Shown: positions 26,290 to 35,493, counted from the first letter of the stretch. The stretch is DNA of 64,000 bases from Acidobacteriaceae bacterium (GCA_003170825.1 PMYL01000023.1:1-64000), one strand, 5' to 3'. Translations and numbers: made by a program. The notes: generated from the letters alone by a model not told the origin.

Positions 26290-28764
26290 ATGAAAGAAAA
26301 GGACTTGTGTCTCGGTTTGCTGGCCTCCGAATCGGAAGCGGTAGTGCAAAAAATCATCGACTCACTACCGGAAATGAGAAGCTCCAAGAACTGGCGCCCC
26401 CTCGACAATAGAGAGACGAATTTCAATATCACATCCAACCAGGCCTCAGACGGCGGTAAAGCGCTCACCGAACTGATGACCAACATGGTTGACGCCATAT
26501 TGATGAAGCACGCATTTCTCAAAGGGATTGACCCAAAGGGCAAGAATGCACCGACGACAATGCATAAGGCCGTGGATCTGTTGATTAAACCCCTACGCGG
26601 CGGAAAACTAACCAGCCTTGACCCAAACGATCCATGGATCCGCGATTTTGCTCAAGACAATCTCGTCATCGGCGTCACCGGAGCGAAAAGCAAGAAGGTC
26701 GGCTTGCCTTGCTACACATTTGTCGATAACGGCGAGGGCCAAAGTCCGGAGAAATTTGAAAGTACCTTCCTCTCGCTTAGCACCGGCAATAAGAAAGACA
26801 TCCCGTTTGTACAGGGAAAATACAACATGGGGTCGTCCGGTGTGTTGGGCTATTGCGGATTGAAGTGGTTCAAGCTCATCGTTTCTCGCCGCTATGACGC
26901 CAAGGGCGATTGGGGCTTTACACTGATGCGGAAGAGGCCTGGGAACAGCGACTCGATGCCTATCGCCGAGTATTTCGTCCTACCAGATGGAAGAATACCG
27001 ACATTTCAGGAGAACAATCTATTTCCGTTCATGAAGTCGAATGGAAAGCGATACGACGGTGTCCACTTAAAGACCGGAACCATCATCAAGCTCTACGACT
27101 ATCAGATCGGCTCAAGGTTCTCAAGCGGTTTTCGCGGATCGCGAGAGGCATTAAACGAGAACCTCGTTGAGACGATCCTTCCGTTTCGTATCTTGGATTT
27201 CCGCCAGAAGCCGGACCCAAAGCGCAAAGGTGAACGTGCCGAGGGCATCGATCCACGAGGATTTTGTGGCATGGAGTTTTTGCTCCTACGCTCCCACAGG
27301 GAGAACGATGACGACGTAGACGAGGACGAGGCGTTTGGCACTGGGCGAATTGCAGTCGGAACAGTAAAGAGCCAAGAGCTTGGAACAATTGAGATCTACG
27401 TCATTAAGCTAAAGCGAGAACTGCCCGGTTGGCTCGGGAATTCAAATAATCGCGTGTTTCATGCTGTTAATGGTCAGGTCCAATTCAAGCAGACGCGCGG
27501 TTACCTGTCTCAGTCTTGCGGATTTCCGGCGCTCAAAGACAGAGTCGTCGTAATCGTGAATGCAAGCAATCTCACCTTTGCGGCTCACAATGAGGTGTGG
27601 AAAGGGGACCGAGAACATGTACGTGACACGATTGTTGGGGAACGCTACAAGGATGCGGTGACATTACAAATCAAGAATTCGGATGCACTCAAGGAACTGC
27701 AAAATGAAGTCGCGAAAGAGGAAATGAACCAGGCAGCCAAAACGCAGCGAAATGAACTGTTCCAAAAGTTGGTTGACAGAGACCGAAATCTGGCTGCCCT
27801 TCTAACCAATCGTGACCCGGTTATCACTCTTCCATCCGTCAGCGGGACCGGGAGCGGCGGTGACACAGGTAAGGATGAATTTGAAGGTCGGTTTAGTCCA
27901 ACCTTTCTCAGATTTGAGGGAAAAGCGAAAGAAAGAGGAGTTGACTGCCCTATTAACCGACGAAAGCCGATTGCAGCTCGTACAGATGCTGAGAACGGTT
28001 ACCTCCAGCGTGCCGACGTTCAGGGGCGACTACTTATAGATTCAGCTTTTTATATGGGATTTACTGTAAGCGAGCAACTTAATAATGGACGTCTGACACT
28101 TTATCTTGATCCGAACCGGGAAGTTCTGTCGGTCGGGGAGGAGATTGTCCTTGAAGTAGGGCTGCAAGATGATGCCATGCCGCATCCGGTTACAGACAAG
28201 GTAACAATCCGGATTGTGGAGGAAGAGAAAGAGACGAAGCCGAAACCGCCCAAGCCGGGTCCCAAACCGGAACCTCCACCGAACGGGGGCGGAAGCAAAG
28301 AAGGAGAGGGCAAGTCTGGCCCCACACATGGATTGCCGCAATATCTTTTACTAACCACGGACGGTCGCGAAATATCCGGGAACAGCACTGAGCAATGGCC
28401 AGCCGACTTTACTGAAGTTGACGGTGGAATCATTCAAGACTTGGGTGAGGCGGGGATGCTTTATAAGATCAACTACGACAACGTATATCACTTGAAATAC
28501 AGGCTTGGGACTCGGGGCGACATTGCAAAAGACGTAGTGACTGAAAAGTACATTCTTGGTATGCGCATATTACTGCTAGGCTACGAACACGCCTTGCGCT
28601 CCGTGCTTGAAATGCGAAAAGGGCAGTTGGAAGGTATGGCGGAGTTCCACGATGAGTTTCGCAGGATGGCAGCGCGCGGTGCAGCGTCGACGGTGTTAGC
28701 GTTGGCTGAGAACCTCCCGAAGATTGTCGATAGTTCATCAATCGTCAGCCGGGATGTGGAGTAG
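26290..28764 (+). CDS. Large GHKL (MORC/MutL-like) ATPase of a restriction/defence locus
   Basis: 824 residues. The N-terminal Bergerat fold is clear: N-box ELMTNMVDAI (E61, N65, D68), ATP-lid motif DNGEGQSP (146-153) and GKYNMGSSGVLG (176-187). A second domain follows to ~residue 560; residues ~640-680 form a Pro/Lys/Gly-rich linker (KPKPPKPGPKPEPPP) before a ~140-residue C-terminal domain. GHKL ATPases of this sort (MutL/MORC-related) are known companions of Dcm, Vsr and nucleases in some R-M systems. The ATG at 26290 follows GGAAG; the earlier in-frame start at 26128 would run through the HTH gene. No nuclease motif was recognised in it. Confidence 0.82.
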   Translation: MKEKDLCLGLLASESEAVVQKIIDSLPEMRSSKNWRPLDNRETNFNITSNQASDGGKALTELMTNMVDAILMKHAFLKGIDPKGKNAPTTMHKAVDLLIKPLRGGKLTSLDPNDPWIRDFAQDNLVIGVTGAKSKKVGLPCYTFVDNGEGQSPEKFESTFLSLSTGNKKDIPFVQGKYNMGSSGVLGYCGLKWFKLIVSRRYDAKGDWGFTLMRKRPGNSDSMPIAEYFVLPDGRIPTFQENNLFPFMKSNGKRYDGVHLKTGTIIKLYDYQIGSRFSSGFRGSREALNENLVETILPFRILDFRQKPDPKRKGERAEGIDPRGFCGMEFLLLRSHRENDDDVDEDEAFGTGRIAVGTVKSQELGTIEIYVIKLKRELPGWLGNSNNRVFHAVNGQVQFKQTRGYLSQSCGFPALKDRVVVIVNASNLTFAAHNEVWKGDREHVRDTIVGERYKDAVTLQIKNSDALKELQNEVAKEEMNQAAKTQRNELFQKLVDRDRNLAALLTNRDPVITLPSVSGTGSGGDTGKDEFEGRFSPTFLRFEGKAKERGVDCPINRRKPIAARTDAENGYLQRADVQGRLLIDSAFYMGFTVSEQLNNGRLTLYLDPNREVLSVGEEIVLEVGLQDDAMPHPVTDKVTIRIVEEEKETKPKPPKPGPKPEPPPNGGGSKEGEGKSGPTHGLPQYLLLTTDGREISGNSTEQWPADFTEVDGGIIQDLGEAGMLYKINYDNVYHLKYRLGTRGDIAKDVVTEKYILGMRILLLGYEHALRSVLEMRKGQLEGMAEFHDEFRRMAARGAASTVLALAENLPKIVDSSSIVSRDVE

Positions 28765-28857
28765 CTTACCCCACAGGCGCAAAAGCCGGATGTCCTCAGC
28801 CGCGCGACCCCTGACCCCTGATCCCCGGCCCGGAAACCGAAGCCCGCCAAAGAACGG

Positions 28858-28886
28858 CAATATGTACACAAAATATGTACATATTG
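28858..28886. promoter_or_regulatory. 11-bp inverted repeat (operator-like), gap 28765-29153
   Basis: CAATATGTACA (28858-28868) and TGTACATATTG (28876-28886) are perfect inverted copies with a 7-nt spacer. It lies in a 389-bp gap between the GHKL ATPase and the aldolase gene. The gap also has a GGTCCG..CGGACC hairpin followed by TTTTGCGTTTT near 28960-28992, which may terminate the ATPase transcript. No gene seen. Confidence 0.5.
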
Positions 28887-29088
28887 GGCCGCAAATGCGC
28901 GCAAAAAGGGGCCAAAAAGGGGTCAAAAACAACCAATTTTGCCTAGTTTTCGCGCTTTTGGTCCGCTTCCAGCCGGACCTTTTGCGTTTTCTGCCTACTT
29001 GTAGTGCGACTTTTTCGCATATTGCTCTTCAAACCTGCCGTTTGTGGGCTTGCAGACCGACAGATGTGTGGGCTTGCAGGCCGACATT

Positions 29089-29143
29089 TTCCCTGACCCC
29101 TGATCCCTGATCCCTGTTCCCTGTTCCCTTGCTCCCTGTACAC
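29089..29143. repeat. CCCTGATCC/CCCTGTT tract
   Basis: Seven-base units CCCTGAT, CCCTGTT and variants run for about 50 bp. The same family occurs near 5262-5289, 20222-20256, 28806-28830, 46841-46858, 58625-58655 and 59327-59362, always between genes. Confidence 0.65.
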
Positions 29144-29153
29144 TGTTCTTGCC

Positions 29154-29858
29154 ATGCTCCTCACCTCTCTCCGCGAAGAAGTCCTCCACGCCAACCGCGA
29201 AATTGCCCGCCGCGGCCTGGCTCCGTACACCTATGGCAACGCCAGCGGCATTTGCCGCTCCGGCCCCGAGCCGCTCATCGTCATCAAGCCCAGCGGCGCG
29301 GACTACGCCACGCTCACCGCCGCCGATCTGGTCGTCACCAACCTCGACGGCAAAATCGTCGAAGGCTCCCTGCGCCCCTCAAGTGACCTGGATACACACA
29401 CTTGCCTCTACCGCGAGTTCCCCCAAATCGGCGGCGTCGTCCACACCCACTCCGAGTTTGCAACCTCCTGGGCGCAGGCCGGCCGCCCCATTCCCTGCCT
29501 CGGCACCACCCACGCCGACTACTTCCATGGCCCGGTTCCGGTCACCGAACTCCTCACCGCCGAGGAGGTGGCCGAAGCCTACGAGCGCTCGACCGGCGAG
29601 GTCATCGTCCGCCGATTCCGCTCCGGCGGCCTCGACCCGGTCGCCGTCCCCGGCGTCCTGGTCGCCGGTCACGCCCCGTTCGCCTGGGGCAAAACCCCCG
29701 CCCAGGCCGTCGAACACGCCGATCTCCTCGAGTACATTGCGCGTCTCGCCTACCGCAGCGTCCTCCTCGGAGCATCCGATGCCGGGATACCGGTGTACGT
29801 TTCCGAACATCACTACCAGCGCAAGCATGGCCCCAAAGCCACCTATGGCCAGCTCTGA
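29154..29858 (+). CDS. araD: L-ribulose-5-phosphate 4-epimerase (AraD family)
   Basis: A 234-residue class II aldolase-fold epimerase interconverting L-ribulose 5-phosphate and D-xylulose 5-phosphate. Features: YGNASGICR near the N-terminus, phosphate-binding KPSGADY, zinc ligands in VVHTHSEFATSWAQ (HxH) and the later histidine in VAGHAPFAWG, and GTTHADYFHGPVPVT, which is characteristic of AraD/UlaF/SgbE. The paralogues UlaF and SgbE cannot be excluded. No other arabinose or ascorbate genes are nearby. Confidence 0.85.
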   Translation: MLLTSLREEVLHANREIARRGLAPYTYGNASGICRSGPEPLIVIKPSGADYATLTAADLVVTNLDGKIVEGSLRPSSDLDTHTCLYREFPQIGGVVHTHSEFATSWAQAGRPIPCLGTTHADYFHGPVPVTELLTAEEVAEAYERSTGEVIVRRFRSGGLDPVAVPGVLVAGHAPFAWGKTPAQAVEHADLLEYIARLAYRSVLLGASDAGIPVYVSEHHYQRKHGPKATYGQL

Positions 29859-30021
29859 CGGCTCTGATTCCACCCCTTCCGCGGCGCCGGATCCGCGAAA
29901 ATCACCGCTGGAAACGGTCGATCTCTCGCCGGACTGCGCAATAACCCGCCTCCCCTCAAAGAGCTACCTATTTCCATAGACCGATCCCTTTCAGCGTATA
30001 CTGCCTATTATTTCCTGCATT

Positions 30022-30042
30022 GTTTCCAGACATTCTGGAAAC
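30022..30042 (+). promoter_or_regulatory. Palindrome upstream of the histidine kinase operon, gap 29859-30202
   Basis: GTTTCCAG-ACATT-CTGGAAAC is a perfect 8-bp inverted repeat about 160 bp before the kinase gene. It may be a binding site for the Fis-type HTH of the NtrC-like regulator encoded downstream. The remaining 344-bp gap shows no gene. Confidence 0.45.
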
Positions 30043-30202
30043 TCCGGTTGACATTTCACGGAACCTTGCGTCTCTATCTCGCGTATTCTCAATCGATTGC
30101 CGATCGTTATTGTGGTAACCCGCGCATTTTCCCAACATGGCAACCGACGTGCAACAATTGAGTGGTGAGCAGCAGATTCAGATGATGTAAGAGTGTCCTC
30201 CC

Positions 30203-33200
30203 ATGGAAACGAGTCTCTTCAACCGCTTGCAGGCGACCCTGCTGGGCGTAGCCACGCTCAGCCTGTTTGTGCTTGCGGTCTTCAATCTTCGCCAGGAGAG
30301 CCATTTCCAGCAACCCGACGACGGGGTCTGGTGGCGCGAGGCGGCGGGCGGGCTGGTAGCGGAAAAAGTGCTGCCGGACATGCCCGGCCAGCGCGCCGGC
30401 ATTCAGGCGCATGACCTGCTCACCGGAGTCAAGGTGCTGCCGGTCAGTCCTGGCCGGCGCGCCGGCGTCCAGACGCATGACATTCTCACCGGAGACAAAG
30501 TGCAGCCGGAAAGTCCTCGCCAGCGCGAAGGCATTCAGGCGCCTGACCTGCCTAGCGAAGTAAACTACACTCCCACCGCGCAGTTGGCCGATCTGGAGCG
30601 CGCTCTTTACCGCACCGGGGTCTACGGAGAGGCGTACTACGCGATCACCCGCGACGGTATTCCGCTGGACACGCCGGTCATGGTCTACCCCGAGCCATCG
30701 GATAGAGGCCTGGCGCAGGGGTTGCGCGTCATCGGGCTCATCTACCTGATCATCGGCTTCTATGTCCTGTTCCGCCGCTGGGGGGCTCCCCGCGCCACTC
30801 ACTTTTACCTGTTCTGCCTGGTTTCGTTCGCGCTCTACGCGCTCAAGTACACCGGCAAGCTGGACCCGCTCGACCAGATCGTTTTCTGGTGCAATGTGCT
30901 GGCTGAATCGCTCCAGCCGGCGTTGTTTCTGCATTTTGCCCTCAGTTTCCCCGAGGAGCGGCTCAAGAAGCTCCGCCGCCGCTGGCTGTTGCCGATGGTC
31001 TACGCTCCGGGCGCCGCACTGCTCGGGCTCTGGCTGATCGCCATCACGCGCTGGCAGGCAACCGGACTTCTCAATCACCGCCTGAACCAGACCGCCACCG
31101 CCTACGACGCCACCTTCTACCTGCTCGCGGCCCTGCTCTTCCTGCGCAGTTACAGCCGGGCCGACAGCCCTCTGTTGCGCCAGCAGTTGAAGTGGGTAAC
31201 CCGCGGGACACTGCTGGCGGTTCTGCCCTTCACGCTGTTTTACGCCATCCCCTACCTTCTCGACCTGCACCCGCCTCGGCTGCTCACCAATCTGGCCGGC
31301 CTCTCGCTGGTCTTTCTACCGCTCACCTTCAGTTGGGCCATCGTCCGCTACCGGCTGATGGACACCGACCTGATCTTCAAGCGCGGTGTGGCCTACACGC
31401 TGGCAACCGCCCTGCTGCTTGGCGCCTACTTCGGCATCATCGCGCTGATCGCCCTGGCGGTCCACACCCGCCTGCCGGACGCGGTGCGAGAGTGGGGCCT
31501 GGTGATCGCCATCCTGGCGACAGCCGCCATCTTCGACCCCCTCAAGCGCAGAATTCAGGGTTGGGTGGACAGGGCCTTCGACCGCCATCGCTACGACTAC
31601 CGCAAGGCGTTGGTTGAATTCGGCCGCAGCCTGAGTTCGGAGACCGATCTCGATGCCCTGCTGGAATCCATCGTCGAGCGTCTGCCGCGCACGCTGCTCG
31701 TAGCCCGCGTGGCGGTTTTCCTGGCCCAGGATTCCGGTCGCCTGCGCCTCGCTGCCTCCCACGGCCTTCCCGCCTCCGCCACGGCAAGCGCCGCGCAGGA
31801 CCGTCTCGCGCCCGGTTCCCTGGCTTTGGGCTTTCTCGACTTCGACAACGCCGCCGACCACTCCCACATCTTCCTCGAAAACGCCCAGCAGGCCCTCCAT
31901 CTGCCCGAGGCCCAGCAGCGCACCGCCGCCCTGCTCGACCTCAATTACTACCTCCCCTGCCGGGTACAGGACGGATCGACAACCTATACCATCGCCGTCA
32001 TCGGCCTCGGCCGCACCATCGGCGGCGACTTCCTCTCCAGCGAAGACGTCGAACTGCTCGAGTCCCTGGCCAGCTACATCGGCATCGCCCTCCAGAACGC
32101 CAGCCTCTATGCCCGCCTCGAAGCCAAGATCGGCGAATTCGAGCGCCTCAAGGAGTTCAACGAAAACATCGTCGAGTCCATCAACATCGGCATTCTCGCC
32201 CTCGGCCTCGACGACCGCATCGAGAGCTGGAACGCGCAGATGGAGGCCATGTACGCCCTCAGCCGCGCCGAGGCCATCGGACAGCCGCTCGCGAGCGTCT
32301 TCCCGCCCGAGTTCATCGAGGCCCTCGAAGGCTTCCGCAACGAGCAAGGCGTCCATCATCTTTACAAGTTCCCGCTGACCACCCGCGCCGGCGAGCAGCG
32401 TATCGCCAACATCGCCATCGCCCCCCTGCTCTCGCGGGACTTCGTCTCCGTCGGCCGCATTATCCTGGTCGACGACATCACCGAGCGCGTCTCGCTTGAA
32501 ACTCAGCTCGCCCAGGCTGACAAGCTCACCTCCATCGGCCTGCTGGCGGCCGGCGTGGCTCATGAGATCAACACCCCCCTGGCCGTTATCTCTTCCTACG
32601 CGCAGATGCTCTCCAAACAACTGCGCGGCGATGCGCGCCTCGGCCCCGTGCTCGAAAAGATCACCCAGCAGAGCTTCCGCGCCGCCGAGATCGCCAACGG
32701 CCTGCTCAACTTTTCCCGTACTTCGACCACCGAATTCCGCGAAACCAACCTCAACCAGGTCATCCGCGACACGCTCTCCCTGCTCGAACACCAGTTCAAG
32801 ACCGCGCAGATCGTCGTCGATCTCGACCTGGCCGGGGAGCTGCCCCCCATTTACGGCAACCCCGGCAAGCTGCAGCAGGTCTTTCTCAACCTCCTGTTGA
32901 ACGCCAAGGAAGCCATGCCCGGCGGAGGCCGCCTGCGCGTAGCCACACTGGTCAACGGGCACGTCGAGGCGCTGGTCACCGACTCCGGCTCTGGCATTGC
33001 CCCCGAGCACCTCAAGCGCATCTACGATCCGTTCTTCACCACCAAAACCATGCCCAAGCCTGGCGATAGGCGCGGCACCGGTCTCGGCCTCTCCGTCTCC
33101 TACGGCATCATCCAGGAGCACGCCGGCAAGATTTATGTCGAGAGCGCCGTCGGCGCCGGCACAACCTTTCATCTCGAGTTTCCCCTGTTGAGGAATTCAG

Positions 33201-33211
33201 TACATGCCTGA
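30203..33211 (+). CDS. Membrane sensor histidine kinase with PDZ-like, GAF and PAS domains
   Basis: 1002 residues. A TM helix (~12-30) leads to a periplasmic PDZ-like segment with a 22-residue motif in three tandem copies (residues 56-121). Several TM helices follow (~175-440), then a GAF domain (~470-640, with DLDALLESIVERLPRTLL), a PAS domain (~655-760, IGILALGLDDRIESWN), HisKA with phospho-acceptor His in GVAHEINTPLAV, and HATPase with NLLLNAKEAM, DSGSGIA and GTGLGLSVSYG. It overlaps the response-regulator gene by 8 bp, forming a two-component system. The signal is unknown; the expanded PDZ suggests sensing of envelope peptides or misfolded proteins. Confidence 0.9.
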   Translation: METSLFNRLQATLLGVATLSLFVLAVFNLRQESHFQQPDDGVWWREAAGGLVAEKVLPDMPGQRAGIQAHDLLTGVKVLPVSPGRRAGVQTHDILTGDKVQPESPRQREGIQAPDLPSEVNYTPTAQLADLERALYRTGVYGEAYYAITRDGIPLDTPVMVYPEPSDRGLAQGLRVIGLIYLIIGFYVLFRRWGAPRATHFYLFCLVSFALYALKYTGKLDPLDQIVFWCNVLAESLQPALFLHFALSFPEERLKKLRRRWLLPMVYAPGAALLGLWLIAITRWQATGLLNHRLNQTATAYDATFYLLAALLFLRSYSRADSPLLRQQLKWVTRGTLLAVLPFTLFYAIPYLLDLHPPRLLTNLAGLSLVFLPLTFSWAIVRYRLMDTDLIFKRGVAYTLATALLLGAYFGIIALIALAVHTRLPDAVREWGLVIAILATAAIFDPLKRRIQGWVDRAFDRHRYDYRKALVEFGRSLSSETDLDALLESIVERLPRTLLVARVAVFLAQDSGRLRLAASHGLPASATASAAQDRLAPGSLALGFLDFDNAADHSHIFLENAQQALHLPEAQQRTAALLDLNYYLPCRVQDGSTTYTIAVIGLGRTIGGDFLSSEDVELLESLASYIGIALQNASLYARLEAKIGEFERLKEFNENIVESINIGILALGLDDRIESWNAQMEAMYALSRAEAIGQPLASVFPPEFIEALEGFRNEQGVHHLYKFPLTTRAGEQRIANIAIAPLLSRDFVSVGRIILVDDITERVSLETQLAQADKLTSIGLLAAGVAHEINTPLAVISSYAQMLSKQLRGDARLGPVLEKITQQSFRAAEIANGLLNFSRTSTTEFRETNLNQVIRDTLSLLEHQFKTAQIVVDLDLAGELPPIYGNPGKLQQVFLNLLLNAKEAMPGGGRLRVATLVNGHVEALVTDSGSGIAPEHLKRIYDPFFTTKTMPKPGDRRGTGLGLSVSYGIIQEHAGKIYVESAVGAGTTFHLEFPLLRNSVHA

Positions 33212-34661
33212 GGTCGACTTGCCCTTGAATCTGCCCGCCTCCGCGTCTGCCGCAACCGGTAACTTCACCGGCGCCGGCATCTCCGCCAGTATCTTGGTGA
33301 TCGACGACGAGGCCTCCATCCGCGAGTCGCTCGAAGTGCTGCTCACGCTCGAAGGGTACTCAGTAAGAATGGCCGCCGATGGTGAAGAAGGGCTCCGCAT
33401 CCTGGAACTCGAAAACTTCGACCTGGTGCTGCTGGACCTGGCCCTGCCCGGCCAGAGCGGCCTCGAACTGCTCCCCCAGATCAAAGATCGCCAGCCGGAG
33501 TTGCCGGTCATCATGATCACCGCCTACGGCACCGTAGACAACGTGGTCGAGGCCGTCCGCGCCGGCGCGGAAAACTTTGTCCAGAAGCCTTGGGACAACG
33601 AGAAACTGCTGGCCGACATCCGCTCCGCCGTCGCCCGCCATCGCGCCGAAGAAGAAAACCTGCAGCTCAAGCGCACCCTCAAGCAGCGCTACAACTTCGT
33701 CAACATCGTCGGCAAAAGCGAGATCATGCTCAAGGTCTTCGACCTGGTGGCCCAGGTCGCCCCCAGCCGCTCCACGATCCTCATCCAGGGCGAGAGCGGC
33801 ACCGGCAAGGAACTCATCGCCAAGGCCATCCACGCCAACTCGCCCCGCCGCGACAAGCCTTTTGTCCCCGTCAATACCGGCGCCATGCCCTCTGAGCTGC
33901 TCGAGTCCACGCTCTTCGGCCACGTCAAGGGCGCATTCACCTCCGCCATCGCCTCAAAGAAAGGCCTCTTCGAAGTCGCCAACGGCGGCACGCTCTTCCT
34001 CGACGAAATCGTCACCATGGGCATGGACACCCAGGCAAAAATCCTCCGCGTCCTCCAGGACCGCCGCTTCATGCACCTCGGCGGCATTCAGGAGATTCAG
34101 GTCGACGTGCGCATCATCGCCGCCACCAACATCGATCTGCGCAAGGAAGTCCGCGACGGACGCTTCCGCGAGGACCTCTTCTACCGCCTCAACGTCATCA
34201 CCGTGGAGCTGCCGCCCCTGCGCGCCCGCCGCGAAGACATTCCCCTGCTCGCGCAGCACTTCCTGGACTTCTATGCCAAGGAGAACGGCCTCGCCCCGCG
34301 CAAGCTCTCCGCCGACGCCCTGCGCGCCCTAATCGATTACGAGTGGCCCGGCAATGTGCGCGAGCTCGAGAACTGCATCGAGCGCGGCGTCGTGCTCTCC
34401 AGCGGCCCCGTCATCGGCTCCGAATTGCTCCCCGGCCACATCACCGGCCGCAGCTTCCAGGACGCCCTGCTCGAACACAACCCCAACGCCTCGCTCTTTG
34501 ACATCCTCGAAGACATCGAGCGCCGCATCATCATCGAGAAGCTCGAGCGCTGCAACTGGAACCAGACCGACGCCGCCGAGCAGTTCCACATCCCCCTCTC
34601 CACCCTCAACCAGAAGATCAAGCGCCTCAGCATCGAGATTCACAAGAAGGGCCGAGAGTAG
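33204..34661 (+). CDS. NtrC-family sigma-54-dependent response regulator (variant GAFTSA loop)
   Basis: 485 residues: receiver domain with DD (34-35) and phospho-acceptor Asp78 in LVLLDLALPG and Lys in VQKPW; AAA+ domain with Walker A GESGTGKE (196-203), Walker B GTLFLDEI (262-269) and the R-finger region FREDLFYRLNV; and a Fis-type HTH (CNWNQTDAAEQFHIPLSTLNQKIK). The sigma-54 contact loop reads GAFTSA (243-248) instead of GAFTGA. It is translationally coupled to the upstream kinase. Confidence 0.93.
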   Translation: MPEVDLPLNLPASASAATGNFTGAGISASILVIDDEASIRESLEVLLTLEGYSVRMAADGEEGLRILELENFDLVLLDLALPGQSGLELLPQIKDRQPELPVIMITAYGTVDNVVEAVRAGAENFVQKPWDNEKLLADIRSAVARHRAEEENLQLKRTLKQRYNFVNIVGKSEIMLKVFDLVAQVAPSRSTILIQGESGTGKELIAKAIHANSPRRDKPFVPVNTGAMPSELLESTLFGHVKGAFTSAIASKKGLFEVANGGTLFLDEIVTMGMDTQAKILRVLQDRRFMHLGGIQEIQVDVRIIAATNIDLRKEVRDGRFREDLFYRLNVITVELPPLRARREDIPLLAQHFLDFYAKENGLAPRKLSADALRALIDYEWPGNVRELENCIERGVVLSSGPVIGSELLPGHITGRSFQDALLEHNPNASLFDILEDIERRIIIEKLERCNWNQTDAAEQFHIPLSTLNQKIKRLSIEIHKKGRE

Positions 34662-34669
34662 AAAAACAC

Positions 34670-35476
34670 CTAGAAGTTAGCTGCTTCCACCCACCTCTCC
34701 AGAAACCCCTTCAACTCCCCCGGCGGCCGCAGCCAAACATCCACCGCCGTCTCGCGCCACTCTCGCCGTACCAGCACACTCAACCCGCGCCGCCCGACCC
34801 GATTCACCGCGCGAAACGCCGCCTCGTCGCTCAAATCGTCGCCCAGAAAAGCAACCGGCCCGCCAGCCCCAGCCTCCGCAAGAATCGCCTCCACCGCCCC
34901 GCCCTTGTTCCGCCCTACGCGCAACTCCAGACCGGCATCGAACTCCAGCAGCGCCAGCCCCTCCATCCGCGCCAGCGGCTCAAACAGCGCCCGCGTCCGC
35001 CGCTCGATCAGCTTTGCCTTCCGCGCCGAAGCCCCGCGCCAGTGCATCACCACCCCATTGGCCTTGTCCTCGAAGAGTCCGCCCAGGCTGTCGCGCCTCA
35101 GATGTTCGCGCAGCTCTTCGAGCTTCTCCTGGGTCGCGGCCGGAGCCTTCTCCAGCTCCCGCCGCCCATCCGGGTAGAGCCGCTCGGCCCCATGCAGTCC
35201 CCACACCTCCAGCGGCGGGTCGAGGGTGAGCATCGGCGCAATCTCCCCGGCGGGCCGTCCGGTAATCACCGCCATCCTGGTCTTCAATCCTGTCCTGCCC
35301 TGCCTCTGAATCCGCGCCAGCAGCTCCCGCACCCCCGCCCAGGGCCGCGCCTGGAACCGATCCACGCGGAACGGCGCCAGCGTCCCGTCGTAATCCAGCA
35401 GCAGGAGCGGGCGTCCACCCCCGGCGAAGGTTTGAAAGAACTTGTCCAGCTTATCTGCCGCCTCAGGGGTCACCAT
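34670..35476 (-). CDS. otsB: Trehalose-6-phosphate phosphatase
   Basis: A 268-residue HAD-family phosphatase releasing trehalose from trehalose 6-phosphate, an osmoprotectant step. Motif I LLLDYDGTLAPF, motif II ITGR, GLHGAER, and motif IV FLGDDLSDEAAF are present. The synthase gene otsA is not in the window. Convergent with the NtrC-type gene, separated by 8 bp. Confidence 0.92.
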   Translation of the reverse strand: MVTPEAADKLDKFFQTFAGGGRPLLLLDYDGTLAPFRVDRFQARPWAGVRELLARIQRQGRTGLKTRMAVITGRPAGEIAPMLTLDPPLEVWGLHGAERLYPDGRRELEKAPAATQEKLEELREHLRRDSLGGLFEDKANGVVMHWRGASARKAKLIERRTRALFEPLARMEGLALLEFDAGLELRVGRNKGGAVEAILAEAGAGGPVAFLGDDLSDEAAFRAVNRVGRRGLSVLVRREWRETAVDVWLRPPGELKGFLERWVEAANF

Positions 35477-35493
35477 GGCTCGCTTTCCTTACG

